Shown: positions 1 to 12,132 of the stretch, piece after piece
How positions within the stretch are numbered: position 1 is the stretch's first letter
Layout: every line of letters begins with the position of its first letter
From: Cyphellophora europaea CBS 101466
Lineage: Eukaryota > Ascomycota > Eurotiomycetes > Chaetothyriales > Cyphellophoraceae
Direction: 5' to 3'
Length of the DNA stretch: 64,000 nt
NCBI RefSeq assembly: GCF_000365145.1
Contig: NW_008481810.1
Coordinates: 2,170,001-2,234,000, forward strand
Notes under the pieces: generated by a model
What the model was told of the DNA's origin: nothing
Databases searched by the model: none
Seen by the model: only the letters and a program-made list of their open reading frames with translations
Position numbers and translations under genes: made by a program

Positions 1-3000
1 ATCATCATTCCGCTGACTGAGCAGTGCTTCCTTAGCAGGAAACACTTGACTCAGCAGCAAAAGAACCCACAAAGAGGCAGGGGCCACAATAAATTGCCCA
101 GAATTGTAGGGATGTCCGCGACAGGACCCGCTTGCTCGGGCTGAAGCAAGCCGGCAACCCCCAACAGGCCCGGAGACTGGTCCCTGACCCATGGTTCAGC
201 ACACCGCCGAATCTCGCATTTGATGACTTTGCACCAACTGAAAGTCCTGCTGCATCCATGCTTTGCGGTGCTCCACGTGTGCGAGCGGGACCCACTACTA
301 GGTCGACAATGAAGTGTCATCACTTTGGGCCCCTTTGCAAGATCACCGAGCTAAGTTTTACCACCGACGCCTCGACAATGGTGATAGATCCTACAGTATT
401 GCAACCACCCGAGGACTTGTCCGCATTGTTTTAGTCGCTGCTCCAAGTGAAGCCGACATACGGGGGTCTCTGTCCATGCTTGCCACGACTGCATGGCCAC
501 CGTCCCAGAACTGTTCTGCAGGCTACGAGACGCTTTTGCCACATATGTGTGAGGGAGTCTGGATGCACAAGGTGGCGCACTCGCTTTTTTGAAGGACGGT
601 CTGGTAACCCTCGCGCCCATATGAGTATTGGTATCAAAAGCAGCCTCTCCATCATCCCACCCGAAACGGCTCACGTCACGGGTCCTAACCTCGTGGATTT
701 CATGGCCGCCTTTCGCCTTCGGCTCCAACGACTCTCCGCAACCGGTCAATGTCTGATGGGCCTCGCTGCCCACATTGGCTCTGCAACGATCCACACTCCT
801 TCAGCTAGCTCGGCTAGGCCATTCCTTGGACTTGACGCGGTCACGATTTCTTGCAGATCTGCAACGATTTACTCCTTGGTGATCACGTCTTCCGGCTAGC
901 ATTTGGCATTTTTTGCTTCTCATCGCCGATGACCACGAGACCTCAAGAACACTGCCGAACAAAGCATCCCATGTTGGTGATATTTGCAAGCCAGAATTCA
1001 ATGCCGCAGCATGCTTGTCAAGAACGATCTAGTCGCGCCCCGGTCAACTGAGCATAAACCGGAATAATTCTGTTATATAGTCGTTTCGGCTGAACATTCG
1101 ACCAAGCCTACAGCGTGCGCAAAGAGAGCCGCATTCGAAAAGGAGTTGACTGTGTTTCCGTACATGCGTTTCACTGAACACGCCAGCCATAGGTATTGTC
1201 ACTCTATCCCAGATTTTGGAGTACGGCACTGCACGATTTTCTCGAATTAGATGGATGGGAGGAGCACTTTACGAGACCCACCTATTCACAGCCAATCTGC
1301 AACCGCGACTCACGACCAGCGTTGTGCTTCGAGGAATATTCGCTACACAAGCCCTGCCCGGCACGTGCCTTCAACTGTCTACCAAACACTTTCTCCGGTT
1401 GGCTGGAACTGGGGAACAGTTTCAGAAGTCGTGGTCCGACTATGATCGGTCATGCAGACTATCGAGCCGAGCACCTTGCAGCCTGCATGACACGGGAACC
1501 CGGCTTGCCAGACCGGTAATGAACGGCCCTGCAGGACTTTTGGGCTCCAGGCTCGCTCTCCTGAGCACGTTCACTCCTGGGACCCGAAGTTTCGTTGCCC
1601 CTCACCTCGTCACCCTCGGGAGATATTGATGTTGGTGCTGGTGCTAGTTCTAGGTGGGGCCTGTTTCCCCTCCTCGACTGGCTAATCGGGGGTTGGGGGT
1701 GGTGCAAGTACTCAGCACATATTGGGGGTTTCTGCGGTAAGTGACCGTCACATGTATTAATGTTGACAGGACGTTACAGGTTCGCACCGTACGAGGACAT
1801 GTACTAGACGGATTCGCGCAAAGTAATTGCAGTATAATCGTTTCTTGAGGCTGTTCTCTCGCGGTCACCGCAATGTTTCTGCCGGGCACAGAGAATTCAA
1901 CATCGTTGACCATATTTACTAGGCGAGTACAGTAAAGACTTCGATCGTGAGATATTCACATATTAGAAGGGGCGCGAAGAACAAGAACCACGTAGGAACA
2001 GCTAGTGGTTATGGCTGCTGTTGTGTAACGACAGGCTGGAAGGCTGGCTATATGTTAAACTACCTTGACTATATCCGAATATCCTCATTATCTATTGGGA
2101 CTCAGAGTTGTGGTCTAGAGACTTAGTCCTTGCTCAATCTACCAAGACTTCTACAGCGGTTACGAAGTTACGACCAGACTTCAACTTCGACGAAATGGCG
2201 GCCAGAGGACCGCCATCTTGATCTGTAGTGTTCAGCATGAAGCAAATACACAATAATGCCTCAAAGCCGGCAAAGACGCCCGCTGATCGCAGTGTAGACT
2301 GTAGTAGACGACGAGGCCGTCTTCCATCCGCCACCATCAAGAACACTAGCTACCCCGCTCACATACGATCAAAATCAATCGTGCATGGCGTCTCTGGAAT
2401 CGTCAGTCGTTATCAGTCTTCGTCGCTCAGGCCGGTCTCGTGCTCCGTGTTTTCTCTGACTTATGAATGTTGGAGAATGTCATCATCTCTCTCAGTCTAC
2501 CGTCCTGTATCCACCTGTACATACAGCGAGGAGATTCTGAAGGAGGGGAATTGGCTGTAATGCGACCCGTTGAAATACCCCACCAAAGAGCTCTCGACAC
2601 CGTATATGTCTGTCTGCGTTGTCTGTTCTTTCTTCCCTTTCTTCCCGATGCGTCTCCATTGATTCTTTTGTCACCGTCTTTTTTCTACCCGAGTTGGATG
2701 CGTCATTGTTGGCTAAAACCTTATGAATGGGGAGATTTGGGTGGACGTCGGGATGGAGGTGAGAGGGTCGACAGAGGAGACTTGAGATTTCGAAGGGGGA
2801 AGGTGGTTGGGTGGGCAACGAAAGGAGAAATAAAGGAAAGGGAAGAGAGAGTAAAAGAGAAAGAACCGTGGAGAGGGAGCGAAAGGGCCCGGTGGGCGTA
2901 CGTGTACTTTGCTGCAATGCAAGTGGTGGTAAAGTGTCCCCCTATTCGGAAATGGAGGGGTTTTTCTGATGCTGCGTGTGGTGACAGTTAGATAGACAGA

Positions 3001-4079
3001 AGGCAGGACTTGGTCAGCAGGAGTCGGTGCATGAAGCGATGGACCGCTGTTGGGGCAAGAAGGTGAGTTAAAAAGCAAGAGGCCGAAAAACCAGAACGAG
3101 TTTGTGACGCACAGTTAGGGGGAAGGGGTGTCGCGAGGAACGGCAGGGAACGGGCATACGGGAGGTGATGATTGCGCCTAGAGATCCACGGAGAGACAAA
3201 GTCGCAGAGGGCAATCATGGGCGTCAGATAGGGGCAGGATAAGACCCATCGAGGCCTGTATTACAGTGGCGTTGGGGAGGGCTTCTTTCTGCGGGACCGG
3301 TCATCAGGGGGGGGGGCCACAGGCTTGCTAAGGGAGACAGGGACCGCCCGGGGAGCGGAAGAAGGGCTCCAGGCAGCATGCGTAGACGAGGGGAGAGACT
3401 GCTGATGCGGTGAGGGATACATTTCGCGGGTGGCTAGAAGCCAAGGTGCACTTCGGGTGCTGGATAGCCGTTGTGTTCGATGATTCGCATCTAACTTTGT
3501 CTACCTGTGTAGGTCGCATGACACCGCGTACTTCTGCCGGCATCTCAGCCCACAGTTCGCTCGTGCTGGAGCCTGAGCCTCGTGTACGTTGATTTGGGTA
3601 CTTCGGGCGTTGGGAGCGGCGCCGCTCTTGAGCTGGTGCCTTATCTCGATCTCAATTACCTTTCCGCCGCCACCGCCACCGACAACAACTAAACATGCAG
3701 TCATGTCTGCAGTAGAAGTATAGCTGCAGCTGCAAGCGCGGTCGACACTCGACGTCTAATTGCGCGACTCTGATTCGGGATCTCCGATATCCAGGGGCAC
3801 CGCAGCCTCGCCACTGTGAGGCTGAGCGGAGGGGCTTGGCATGCTGACTGCTTCGTGGCAAAAGATACGGCCAAAATTGAAGCCGTGTCCGACACCTTGA
3901 AGCTTGAAAATTCCAAGTTCAGACCGTTTGCTGCCGAGTACGATCGACCCTCGCCAACATCGCGGTGTGCATTGAGATTTTGTGCTCCTCCCCGGGACTG
4001 CGAGCCGCTGGTAAGCCGGGGCCCGAGGGATAACGAGCACACCCAAATGTCTCTCTACATTTCTTCCGCAAGAGAATAC
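1..4079. other. Gene-poor left end
   Basis: No open frame here shows a recognisable family, plausible exon structure or biased codon use. Short frames exist on both strands but look like chance. Notable contents are a strongly purine-rich + strand at about 2735-2960 (pyrimidine-rich on the minus strand), a run of G at about 3307-3316, and a short CCG/CCA-type repeat near 3661-3685. The composition is not AT-rich, so there is no obvious sign of RIP-degraded transposons. It may be a long intergenic region, or hold non-coding transcripts or a lineage-specific gene I cannot recognise. Confidence 0.5.
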
Positions 4080-5215
4080 TCAAGAATTGCTCAGAGAATT
4101 CGCTACCGTCTTGTAAGCGCTCTCCTCTCTGCTTAAGATCCACATGAAGAACATCTGGATCAGGAAAGCATAGATGGCCAGGAAATAAGTTCGTCGGTTC
4201 TTCTGTGCGCGATGTGTGGTGTAAGAAGCGCCTGCGCGAATGCCGGGCTCGTTACTGCTGTCGGGAAGAAGAACGTACTTCAGCGAACGAAGCTACATGT
4301 TGTAAGCATAACGATAAAGCTAAGAGCAGAGAGGCACAACGGAGCGAGACATAAACTTACCAAGAAGAAGGCGTTGGCGTACCAAGTGTACAGAAAGAAA
4401 GTCCATCCTGCCCAGTTGTTTGTACCTTGCCCAGCGGTGAGGATCTCGGAGAGAAAGAGCGTGATGATCACGCCGACGAATTTGTAACCGCTGTAAGCTA
4501 CCAAGTCAAGTAGCTGGCTGTCGTTGTTGATGCTGAGGAGGTACATGGCCATTTTAAGGACGACAATCTCGAAAAGAACCACTCCCAAGGCTGTGGAGGT
4601 GGTGCTGCCGAGTAGTTCGGGGTGGAAGCTGCCGCGCATACCGGCCAGGACGGTCGACAGCAGAATGTACGTGATGAAGGCCATGATCGGGATGTACATG
4701 TCTGGCGAATTGAGATCATCTCGCGGCGGCAGGTAATTGAATGTTTGTGGCGCGCTGTTCATCTGAGCGCTGGCTGAATCCCCACTGCGCGCCGACTGCC
4801 GTGTCCAAGGCTTGTGCCGCCAGGGGAATAGTACGAGGAGCAGTTTTCGCACCACATAGCTGTTTGACACGTTGAAGTAATGTTTGAGCGCTGGGACCGA
4901 GATGTAGCGGTTCAAGTTCTGGTCGATATATTTCTGGCCGGCTGCTACAGCGTGCTGGCCGACCTGGAAGCCCATCTGCGCCGTCGGATCGTTGACGAAG
5001 CCGCCAAAATTATTTTGTTGGAAGCCATTTGGCGGCGATTGTTGGTAGGGGTTACCCCAGGCATTTGCTTGCGGCTGAACCTGTGGCTGGGACTGCGACT
5101 GCGATGGGACGGGTGGTGGAGGAGAGCGTAGATGAGGGACTTGTGAGATGTGCTGCGGTCGTGGGTGGAAGAGCTCGGGGGACTGAGCCGGCGGTGCAAA
5201 CGGCTGGCGCTGCAT
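4080..5215 (-). CDS. YIF1: YIF1 family ER-Golgi membrane protein
   Basis: Predicted Yip1-interacting factor of ER-derived COPII vesicles and Golgi, which with Yip1 binds Rab/Ypt GTPases in ER-to-Golgi transport. Two exons: 4361-5215 and 4080-4292, with a 68-base intron whose donor is GTAAGT. Splicing restores a 355-residue protein. Without it the frame runs into unrelated sequence ending at 4280. The N-terminus (about 1-75) is Pro/Gln-rich and cytosolic. The conserved part includes FNVSNSYVVRKLLLVLFPW, then about five hydrophobic segments from residue 175 onward. The second exon carries the family hallmark LRSLKYVLLPDSS followed by a final membrane helix (YFLAIYAFLIQMFFMWIL). The ATG at 5215 is the first in frame. 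Family assignment is firm; the exact N-terminus is less so. Confidence 0.93.
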
Positions 5216-5675
5216 CTTGGGCGAGTACTGTGGCTGCAGAAGACGTGAGAAACAGGAGATGTCGACGAGAGTATAAGGCGTTGTCGACGATGCCAGTTGT
5301 CAAAAAGGCGGCCGCATGCTACACTTTTACGCCACGTGTGGCTGAATGGCTGAGGCTGAAAGGTCCACTTTACGCGTGCCAGTGGGCTGTATTTCAACCC
5401 CAGATTTGCAACCAGAACATCCATGTTGTTGGAAGGGCTTTCCTACACTCTCTCTGATCGAAGGTCGATCTTTCTTTACTGTTGTCATCTCCTCACATGT
5501 CTGTAAGGATCTCCACAAGGCACCGCCGATATATCAACACCTCAAGCCGGCTCCTACTCTCCATGGACATTCGTGCTCGTAGTCGGTCCATCTTCCCATT
5601 GATATCCCATCTGCCTCTTAAGCTGCTGATTGCACAGACCAGACCCGCATTGTCGATACCCATGCCATTCGTCGG

Positions 5676-6197
5676 CTACACAAACGCTCCAATGATTGCA
5701 GCTAGAAAGCCCAGAACGCTATCAATCTCATAAAGGCCACTCGTACGCATTTGTGTCTCCGCTTCGTACAGACTTGAGAGCACCAACTTGACGCTGCTTT
5801 CGTGGATGTGAATGAGTATTTCTGAGCCTGCCATGCTTGGCCTGGGCGGGTTCACCGTGTCAGGGGTGGTGCAGAAGTAGATATGGGTACGACGCAAGAC
5901 CGTGGCGGAGAAGTTGAGCGGAGGACGGATGAGCTGCGTGTCATTGGTAAAACCTGTGTCGACAGGAACGGAGTCTGAAGTGGAGTGGTGTGCGGTCAGT
6001 TGATCGGAGCCGAGTCGTTTCTTGCTGACAGTGTCTGGCGGTTTCTCGGGCGGACTGTGGGCTTTGCGCTTTCTGGGATCAGACTCGGCGACCACGGTGA
6101 CATTGCTCTCCATATGTGAATCCTTGAGACGTTTGGTGTAGAGATTTTGTAGGTTATCAGAACCTTCAACGGAGGCTTTGCACTTGAGGCTGGCCAT
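5676..6197 (-). CDS. Hypothetical protein, basic NLS-like segment
   Basis: A 173-codon open frame starting with ATG at 6197. I do not recognise the family. Residues 40-65 contain a Lys/Arg-Pro-rich segment (RKRKAHSPPEKPPDTVSKKR) that resembles a bipartite nuclear localisation signal. The second half has alternating hydrophobic and polar residues that could form a small folded domain and ends in a hydrophobic tail (SVLGFLAAIIGAFV). It lies tail-to-head between YIF1 and the SRP receptor gene on otherwise empty DNA. No intron is needed. It may be a lineage-specific nuclear protein or a chance frame. Confidence 0.4.
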   Translation of the reverse strand: MASLKCKASVEGSDNLQNLYTKRLKDSHMESNVTVVAESDPRKRKAHSPPEKPPDTVSKKRLGSDQLTAHHSTSDSVPVDTGFTNDTQLIRPPLNFSATVLRRTHIYFCTTPDTVNPPRPSMAGSEILIHIHESSVKLVLSSLYEAETQMRTSGLYEIDSVLGFLAAIIGAFV

Positions 6198-7151
6198 ATC
6201 AAAGCAATGGCTGAGTTACATCCGCCCCGAGGTCTGCATATGCATAGATAGTATCTGGTCAAGACCAGGATCACTTTATGGCGCAGATACTGAGCTGTCT
6301 GTCTTTTAGATGCTCTGGAGGTGGCTGAGGGACAGCTTTGACAAAGTGTTCAGCTGTCGCGAGGCTGCAGCAGAATTTTTGAATGAAAAGCAACGGCAGG
6401 ATCCTGAAGCAAAATGAAGAGAAGACACTTACACTGCAGGATTTTAGCATCCAGATGGTGGTGCATCCTTTTCGATGTTTACAATGTGGGTTGTTGCCGG
6501 CATCGGCTGATGAACGAGCGGAGTATCCAAGTCTGCTTTTGGTCTTCAGTGATCCTATTGCATAACAGGCGCCCACCAACAACCGTGTCAGACGTGGCTC
6601 TTCCACAAATAACACAACCTCTCGGACAGTCGACGATCTGATGTTTGCTTCTCGCTGGTGGTAAGTAACCAGGAACGGCAGAGGACGTCCATGCTGCATC
6701 GCTACACTCTCAGTGTCTCCCAGTTTGGAACATCTAGGGGAAACTGCCAGGTTAGACTTTCTACATTGGATCGTGATCTTGCTGAGGAGAATGAACAACT
6801 GGACTGCCTCGATCATGAGCAAAGTTTTAGAAGACAAATTCCGAACCAATGTACATGGATTTTGGTATTGTGTCAAGGCCAGGCTTACTCCTCATGTCAC
6901 TCACCTCATCAACTGACGCAGAGAATGCGATTACTAGTATTGAGATGATTGCCCTTGCGCTCTAATGGATCGAAGGCAGATGTGAAGCTGGGTCAAGTGC
7001 TGAAGCAGTCGTGGCAGTTCTGGGCCCGCTCCGGAAAGTCCTTGGCAGGCGTCACCGCGGAACCGATCTTCATCTTCGAGGCGCGGCGGGACGACAATGT
7101 CGCGCACGCTGTCCACACTCTTTGTGGCAATTATTGACTGTCGCCGTCACA
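6198..7151. other. Intergenic, no gene seen
   Basis: About 950 bases between the hypothetical minus-strand gene and the SRP receptor gene. Open frames up to about 200 codons exist but begin with non-ATG codons and show no family resemblance. It presumably holds promoters for both divergent neighbours. Confidence 0.5.
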
Positions 7152-9159
7152 ATGCTTGACGCGTTCGAAGTCCTCACGACATCTGGGGTGGTGTTATGGT
7201 CTCGAAGCACCTCTGGCATTGGTGCGACTGCCGTCAACAGTCTAATCAACGATGTCTTGATCGAAGAGAAAGTACGGCCAAATACCAACGCCGCAGGCAA
7301 CCCCACCTACAAGTACGACAAGTACACTCTGAAATACACACTCGTGAAGGACCTTGGCTTGATCTTTGTCGTAAGTGTACAAGATCAATGCGCAGCCGCA
7401 CCTCAGACTGACACCTCTCTAGGCAGTCTACCAGTCGTTACTGCACCTCACTTGGGTCGACAAGCTCCTCGACGACGTCCGAACCATCTTCGTTACAGTG
7501 TACAAGGATCAATTGCAAAGGCCTAACGCGACTGCAACCAAGTACACCTTCGACTCATATTTCGATCGAGAACTGCAGCGTCTGGATCAGAGCACAGGAG
7601 GGGCAGCTACCGCAGAACCACCGCGAGTAGAAGCACAGGAGAAGAAAATAAGTCCAGAAGAGAGAGACGACGGAGGACCTCCGCCCCCGGAAGAACCTGC
7701 TCTACTCAAGGTGCAGTCGCGTACTGCACCTATAAATGGAGATTCCAGTTTGAACACGCCCGTGGACACGCCCGATACTTCTCGGCCCACCACTCCGCTT
7801 CCGCCGCACCTGCTCGGCGAGAAGCAACGCCCTGGCAGCCGCGGCTCACGGCGAGCAAGGAAAGCTGCTAATGCGGCGGCCAGTTATACGTCATCTGGTG
7901 ACGAATCGAAGCGACTGGCCGAGCCGAAGGCCAAAGCCAAGAAGGGCAGAGTTTGGGGACCAGATGGCATGGCGGACGAAGATGATGGTGCGACTCTCGA
8001 CTATTCGGCTGTTGACGAGGGTCTAGATGCTGGCGACGAGACCAAATCTCCTCCTCCTGAAGCCATAAGTCAAGATAGTTGGGGCACCAAGACGAAGAAG
8101 GGTCAATTCGTGCTGAAGGATCTGGAGGACGAAGTCGACGACATTCTGCGAAACGCCGAGAACGACAAAGCGAATGGCGCTGATGGTGCCTCTGGCTCGC
8201 GCTTTGGAGCAATATCTGGCTACTTCCGCAACATTGTCGGAGGGAAGACAATGACTAAGGACGATCTTGAAAAGCCGCTGAAATCAATGGAGGAGCATCT
8301 CATCAACAAAAACGTTGCGAGGGATGCTGCGATTCGTCTCTGCGACGGCGTTCGGACAGAGATGGTGGGCAAGAAAACTGCAGCGTTTGAGTCTGTTGAC
8401 ACAGCTCTTCGTCCCGCCCTTGAGAATTCCCTTCGCAAGATCATGACACCTAAGGGCTCCCTGGATCTTCTGCAGCAGATCGAATCGGTTACTCAGCCAG
8501 CGAGCTCCAACGTCAAGCCTCGCCCGTTTGTCATCACCATTCTGGGTGTCAACGGCGTCGGCAAGTCAACGAATCTGTCCAAGTTGTGCTACTTTCTCCT
8601 GCAAAACAATTATCGAGTGTTAATCGCTGCTGGCGATACTTTCAGATCCGGTGCGGTCGAGCAGCTCAACCTCCACGTACGCAATCTGAAAGAACTAACT
8701 GCACGTGAGCAACTTGGTGCTGTGGACATATACGAGAAGGGCTATGGCAAGGATGCCGCCAATGTGGCCAAGGACGCTGTTTCTTACGCCGCAGCCAACG
8801 ACTATCAAATCGTGCTGATCGACACTGCTGGTCGGGCACATACCAATACTCAGCTTATGGCTGCATTGGAGAAACTCGTTGATTTTGCAAAACCTGATCT
8901 CATCCTGCAAGTTGCGGAGGCACTGGTCGGCAACGACTCGGTGGGTCAGGCACAGAATTTTACGAGAGCTCTAGGGAAAGGGCGGAGGCTGGATGGGTTC
9001 ATCGTTTCCAAGATTGATACGATTGGAGATGCATGCGGCACGATTGTCAGCTTGGTGCATGCGACAGGCGTGCCCGTGCAGTTCATCGGCGTGGGACAGC
9101 ACTACGGCGACTTGAGGCAGCTGTCGGTGCCGTGGGCGGTGAAGATGTTGACCAGCTAG
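7152..9159 (+). CDS. SRP101: Signal recognition particle receptor subunit alpha
   Basis: GTPase of the ER-membrane SRP receptor, which docks ribosome-SRP complexes for co-translational translocation. Two exons, 7152-7370 and 7423-9159, joined by a 52-base intron (GTAAGT...CTAG), give 651 residues, typical of fungal SR-alpha. The first about 140 residues (MLDAFEVLTTSGVVLWS, then AVYQSLLHLTWVDKLLDDV) form the longin-like SRX domain that binds the beta subunit. A charged, low-complexity linker follows at about 150-330. The NG domain has the P-loop GVNGVGKST at about 448-456, DTFRSGAVEQL, the G3 motif DTAGRAHTNTQLM, the G4-type SKIDTIGDACG, and the closing motif GVGQHYGDLR. The internal ATG at 7498 is in frame but would lose the receptor-docking domain, so the upstream start is preferred. 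Confidence 0.96.
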
Positions 9160-9519
9160 CGCTGTGAGCTACCTAGAATAAAAGTCAATGACTCCCCGGC
9201 GATACCGAAACAGATACCGACACCGCGTAGGTGCCTCGACGCCTTACAGACGCCTTGTTCGGACTTTCGGCGTGGTCTACGCCCGCCCGAGCAGGTTTCA
9301 TTTTCCGCATCTTGGCGCCAACCCGCATCGAGCGCTGATTGGCTCCACCCGGCCAAAAACATCTGCTCCCCCGAGGCCTCAACATCTCCGGATCGTACCA
9401 CTGTGAAGGTTTACTGCTCATCATTGCATTTACATTCATTTGGATTTCTTTCGTCTTTCCTTCAAAAGCTTCATACTATAGGGGCCTGTCCTTTTCTTTC
9501 ATCTGGCTGATCAAGCACG
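9160..9519. promoter_or_regulatory. ERG2 upstream region
   Basis: 360 bases between SRP101 and ERG2. It contains an inverted CCAAT box (GATTGG at about 9338) and pyrimidine-rich stretches near 9440-9500 that are typical just upstream of fungal start codons. No open frame of interest. A sterol-response element cannot be assigned by eye. Confidence 0.4.
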
Positions 9520-10334
9520 ATGAGTGCTCAATCCCGCCCCTTCCCGCCCCTTCTCGTTCTCGCCGCCTTGCTACTTCCCCTGTTCTATTTTCTCGACCAG
9601 AACATCCACACTCAGTACGTCTTCGACCATGTCAAGCTGCAGGAGATCTCGCAGGCCGCCATCGCCAAGCACGGCAATGACACCGAGTCCCTCATGCGCC
9701 AGGTCCACCAGGGTTTGCGCGCCGAGTACGGCGATGCCATCGTCGCCGACTACAGCAAGGAGGACTGGTTCTGGAACAACGCCGGTGGTGCAATGGTAAT
9801 TAATATCATTACCCCTCCCCTTTATCCCTGGTATGCTCCCGGAACTCGCGTGGCTCATGAATGTCGCAGGGCACGATGGTGATTCTCCACGCCTCCATCT
9901 CCGAGTATCTGATCTTCTTTGGCACGCCGCTACAGACCGAAGGCCACTCAGGCGTGCACACGGCCGACGACTACTTCACCATCCTGGTTGGCGAGCAGTA
10001 TGTTGCCGCCGCGGGAGATCTCAAGCCCAAGATCTACCGCCCTGGGGACCAGAACTTGATGAAGCGTGGCACCGTCACCCAGTATGCCATGCCCAGGGAA
10101 TGCTTTGCTCTCGAGTTGGCGCAGGGTTGGATCCCGCCTATGCTTCCTTTTGGTGAGTTTTTCGTCTTCCCCAGCAGGCGAGAGCCTGGCGTTGCGGTGA
10201 ATGGTTGTGGCTGACGAGGCATTGTAGGATTCGCTGATACTTTCACGAGCACGCTTGACTTTGGGAACTTGTGGAAGACTATCTACTACACGGCGTGGCA
10301 CATGGGCGGCCAGGCTCTCAGGCTGAAGTTCTAG
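9520..10334 (+). CDS. ERG2: C-8 sterol isomerase
   Basis: ER enzyme of ergosterol synthesis that shifts the sterol B-ring double bond from C8 to C7 (fecosterol to episterol); homologous to the mammalian sigma-1 receptor. Three exons: 9520-9795, 9870-10152 and 10228-10334, with introns of 74 and 75 bases. All junctions keep frame and give 221 residues, the usual length. An N-terminal membrane anchor lies at about residues 9-27 (PPLLVLAALLLPLFYFL). The family core includes YSKEDWFWNNAGGAM, GTMVILHASISEYLIFFGT, GHSGVHTADDYFTILVGEQ, and the C-terminal YYTAWHMGGQALRLKF. Unspliced frames would stop soon after each donor. It is the target class of morpholine fungicides. Confidence 0.97.
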
Positions 10335-10644
10335 GATGAGATCGTTCTCCGTTGCTTGTGCAGAGAGAATGCCTTGTATCGCCCGTGATTTCTGCCCAGC
10401 GCGGCGTTTGTAATTTACCTTTGGTTTGTAATAAGGACAAAAGTCCGTGTACAGTTCATCATATCCTTCTCTAGGATTATGAGCACAGCTCAGCGGGTTC
10501 ATCACAGAGCGCGTCCACACCCACCGTGGTCCAAGTCGTTCCTTTCCCAGGTGCAAACATCCGCGCAAGATGAGCAGCCCGGCATAAACCGCCTCCGCCC
10601 TGTTCGCTAACCACGCGTAATTTCAACAAGGTACTTCCCCTTTT
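10335..10644. other. Convergent ERG2/cupin 3' region
   Basis: 310 bases between the stops of two converging genes, expected to hold both 3' untranslated regions. No gene seen. Confidence 0.5.
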
Positions 10645-11517
10645 TCAGATGACCTTCGTCTTGCTACTATCACTCTTCGCAATCTCCGCCACCATGACGG
10701 GCGCCTCACGATACGGCAGCAATAGCTTGCCCAGCGCTCCCAGCGCACATGTTACCTGTAATCACCCCCATCAGCTGATACTGCCTTTCGTGGGGAGCAA
10801 TCTCACAAGCAGCAAAATTCCAGGACTCACCCAATAGTCCAACCACTTCCAACCGCCTGGCAGCGCCACGTAGGTATCGCCATCAGCGAACGTCCGCATC
10901 GCATGCAGCACGCCGGGCTCACCCGCGGCGAAAAGATCTTGGAAGAACCTACATGGGGGGGAGAGAAATCGTAACTGTTAGCATCTTCACGCCGTTTGAT
11001 GCCGAGCACGGAAGTTCTCCATGCCGGCCAGAGAGAAGGGCTTTATGTAGTTCGCGGGGTCTCCGCTGGGGTGATCAAAGACTCACGCTCCCTTAAACGG
11101 CCCCTGCGGCACGGTCCTCTCTCGAAACTCAGCGGCCTCGCCTCTCAGCACGGTGAAACCGTGCACGGTGCCGCGCTTGATCTGCGCCTCGTTGGTCTCG
11201 CAGCCTTCGCCGTGGCCGAGCATCACGTCCTGGCCGCCAATGGAGAACTTCATGCGCCCGGAGGTGACGGTCATGATCTCGTCGTGGTGGGCGTGCCAGT
11301 GCGGTGGGATGGAGAGGAGGGGATGGGTGGCGTGGTCGGGCGACTCGGTGGGTGGGGGGTGGTAGGCAGTTTGGACCCAGGAGAGCGGGGGAGAGGTGGG
11401 TGGCGTGCATTGGTAGATGGACATGGTGGCCGTGAGGGAGAGTTGGAGGGTGGCGGTTAGGGTTGTGTGCTCTGCGGGAGGCTCGAAGGACGGGATGGAA
11501 ACCGTGCTGGCAGACAT
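10645..11517 (-). CDS. Cupin-domain protein
   Basis: Small single-cupin (RmlC-like) protein of unknown substrate. Exons 11087-11517, 10831-10948 and 10645-10755 join in frame to 219 residues. The metal-binding motif is visible as PPHWHAHHDEIMTVTSGRM (His, His, His, Glu spacing), followed by GHGEGCETNEAQI and GTVHGF, the second cupin motif. The C-terminal exons carry FFQDLFAAGEPG, a Trp-rich stretch (GGWKWLDYWVTCALGALGK) that may be a membrane-associated helix, and LLPYREAPVM. The intron donors are GTGAGT in both cases. Related fungal cupins occur both in primary metabolism and beside secondary-metabolite genes; nothing here decides between these. Confidence 0.85.
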
Positions 11518-12132
11518 GCTGGTGCTTGGTCCGCGTGAGGCTGAGGCTGGTTGCAGCCAGTGCGTTGTCTGGGTGTCCGCGGCAGAGGGTGTAGAAATGA
11601 TCTATATCGTATAGGTACACGGAACTGCTTGTATCTACGTCTTGTAAGCCGATGGATGATTCTGCTCGCAGCTCACAGGTGAGTTGAGGCCTTCACCGAA
11701 GATCAGGCTGGAATCATATGAGAAGAACTAGGTCAGCCACAAGGCCTGCGAAAGTGTTTCGTATTCCGTGCGGTTGAATTGGCTGGCACTTAAGCGATAA
11801 GCGAGGCCATGAAGGGATAGTATTCGTTGGCCTTACCACAAGGCGTAGTCGAGGCGGGCAGTTCGTATTGTGATGTCTCCGCAGCGTAATCGTATCGCCG
11901 CTATGGCGCTTGTAATTCGAGGGCGAGGCTCAAGGCCTTTCAAGTCTGGTGGCGTAGCCCGCAGTCGAGTCACTTGTTGATGGCTAATGGGTGGAATGCG
12001 TACGGTATGGAATTGTTAGACATCCCAAACTCAGGCTGTTCTGCTACATAGGTGTTGCTTGGCAACTAAGATGGGCATATAGACGTGACAATGTGTATAC
12101 TAGGCTGGGCTCAAGGCATAGAGCAACGAAGC
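11518..12132. other. Intergenic, no gene seen
   Basis: 615 bases upstream of the cupin gene and downstream of the SDR gene. No supported open frame; probably the cupin promoter plus the SDR 3' end. Confidence 0.5.

Noticed and set aside
2467..3078. Overlapping 120-174 codon frames in the purine-rich tract
   Set aside because: Open frames on both strands arise from low-complexity GA/CT composition, which lacks stop codons; no conserved motif.
3307..3316. Run of about ten G
   Set aside because: Single homopolymer without further G-runs to form a quadruplex or other structure; possibly a sequencing-prone site.
6271..6876. 201-codon minus-strand frame
   Set aside because: Its first codon is not ATG, composition looks random, and no splice-supported extension was found.
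11083..11620. 163-codon minus-strand frame overlapping cupin exon 1
   Set aside because: Out-of-frame shadow of the cupin exon; the cupin frame has the metal-binding motif and correct splice junctions.
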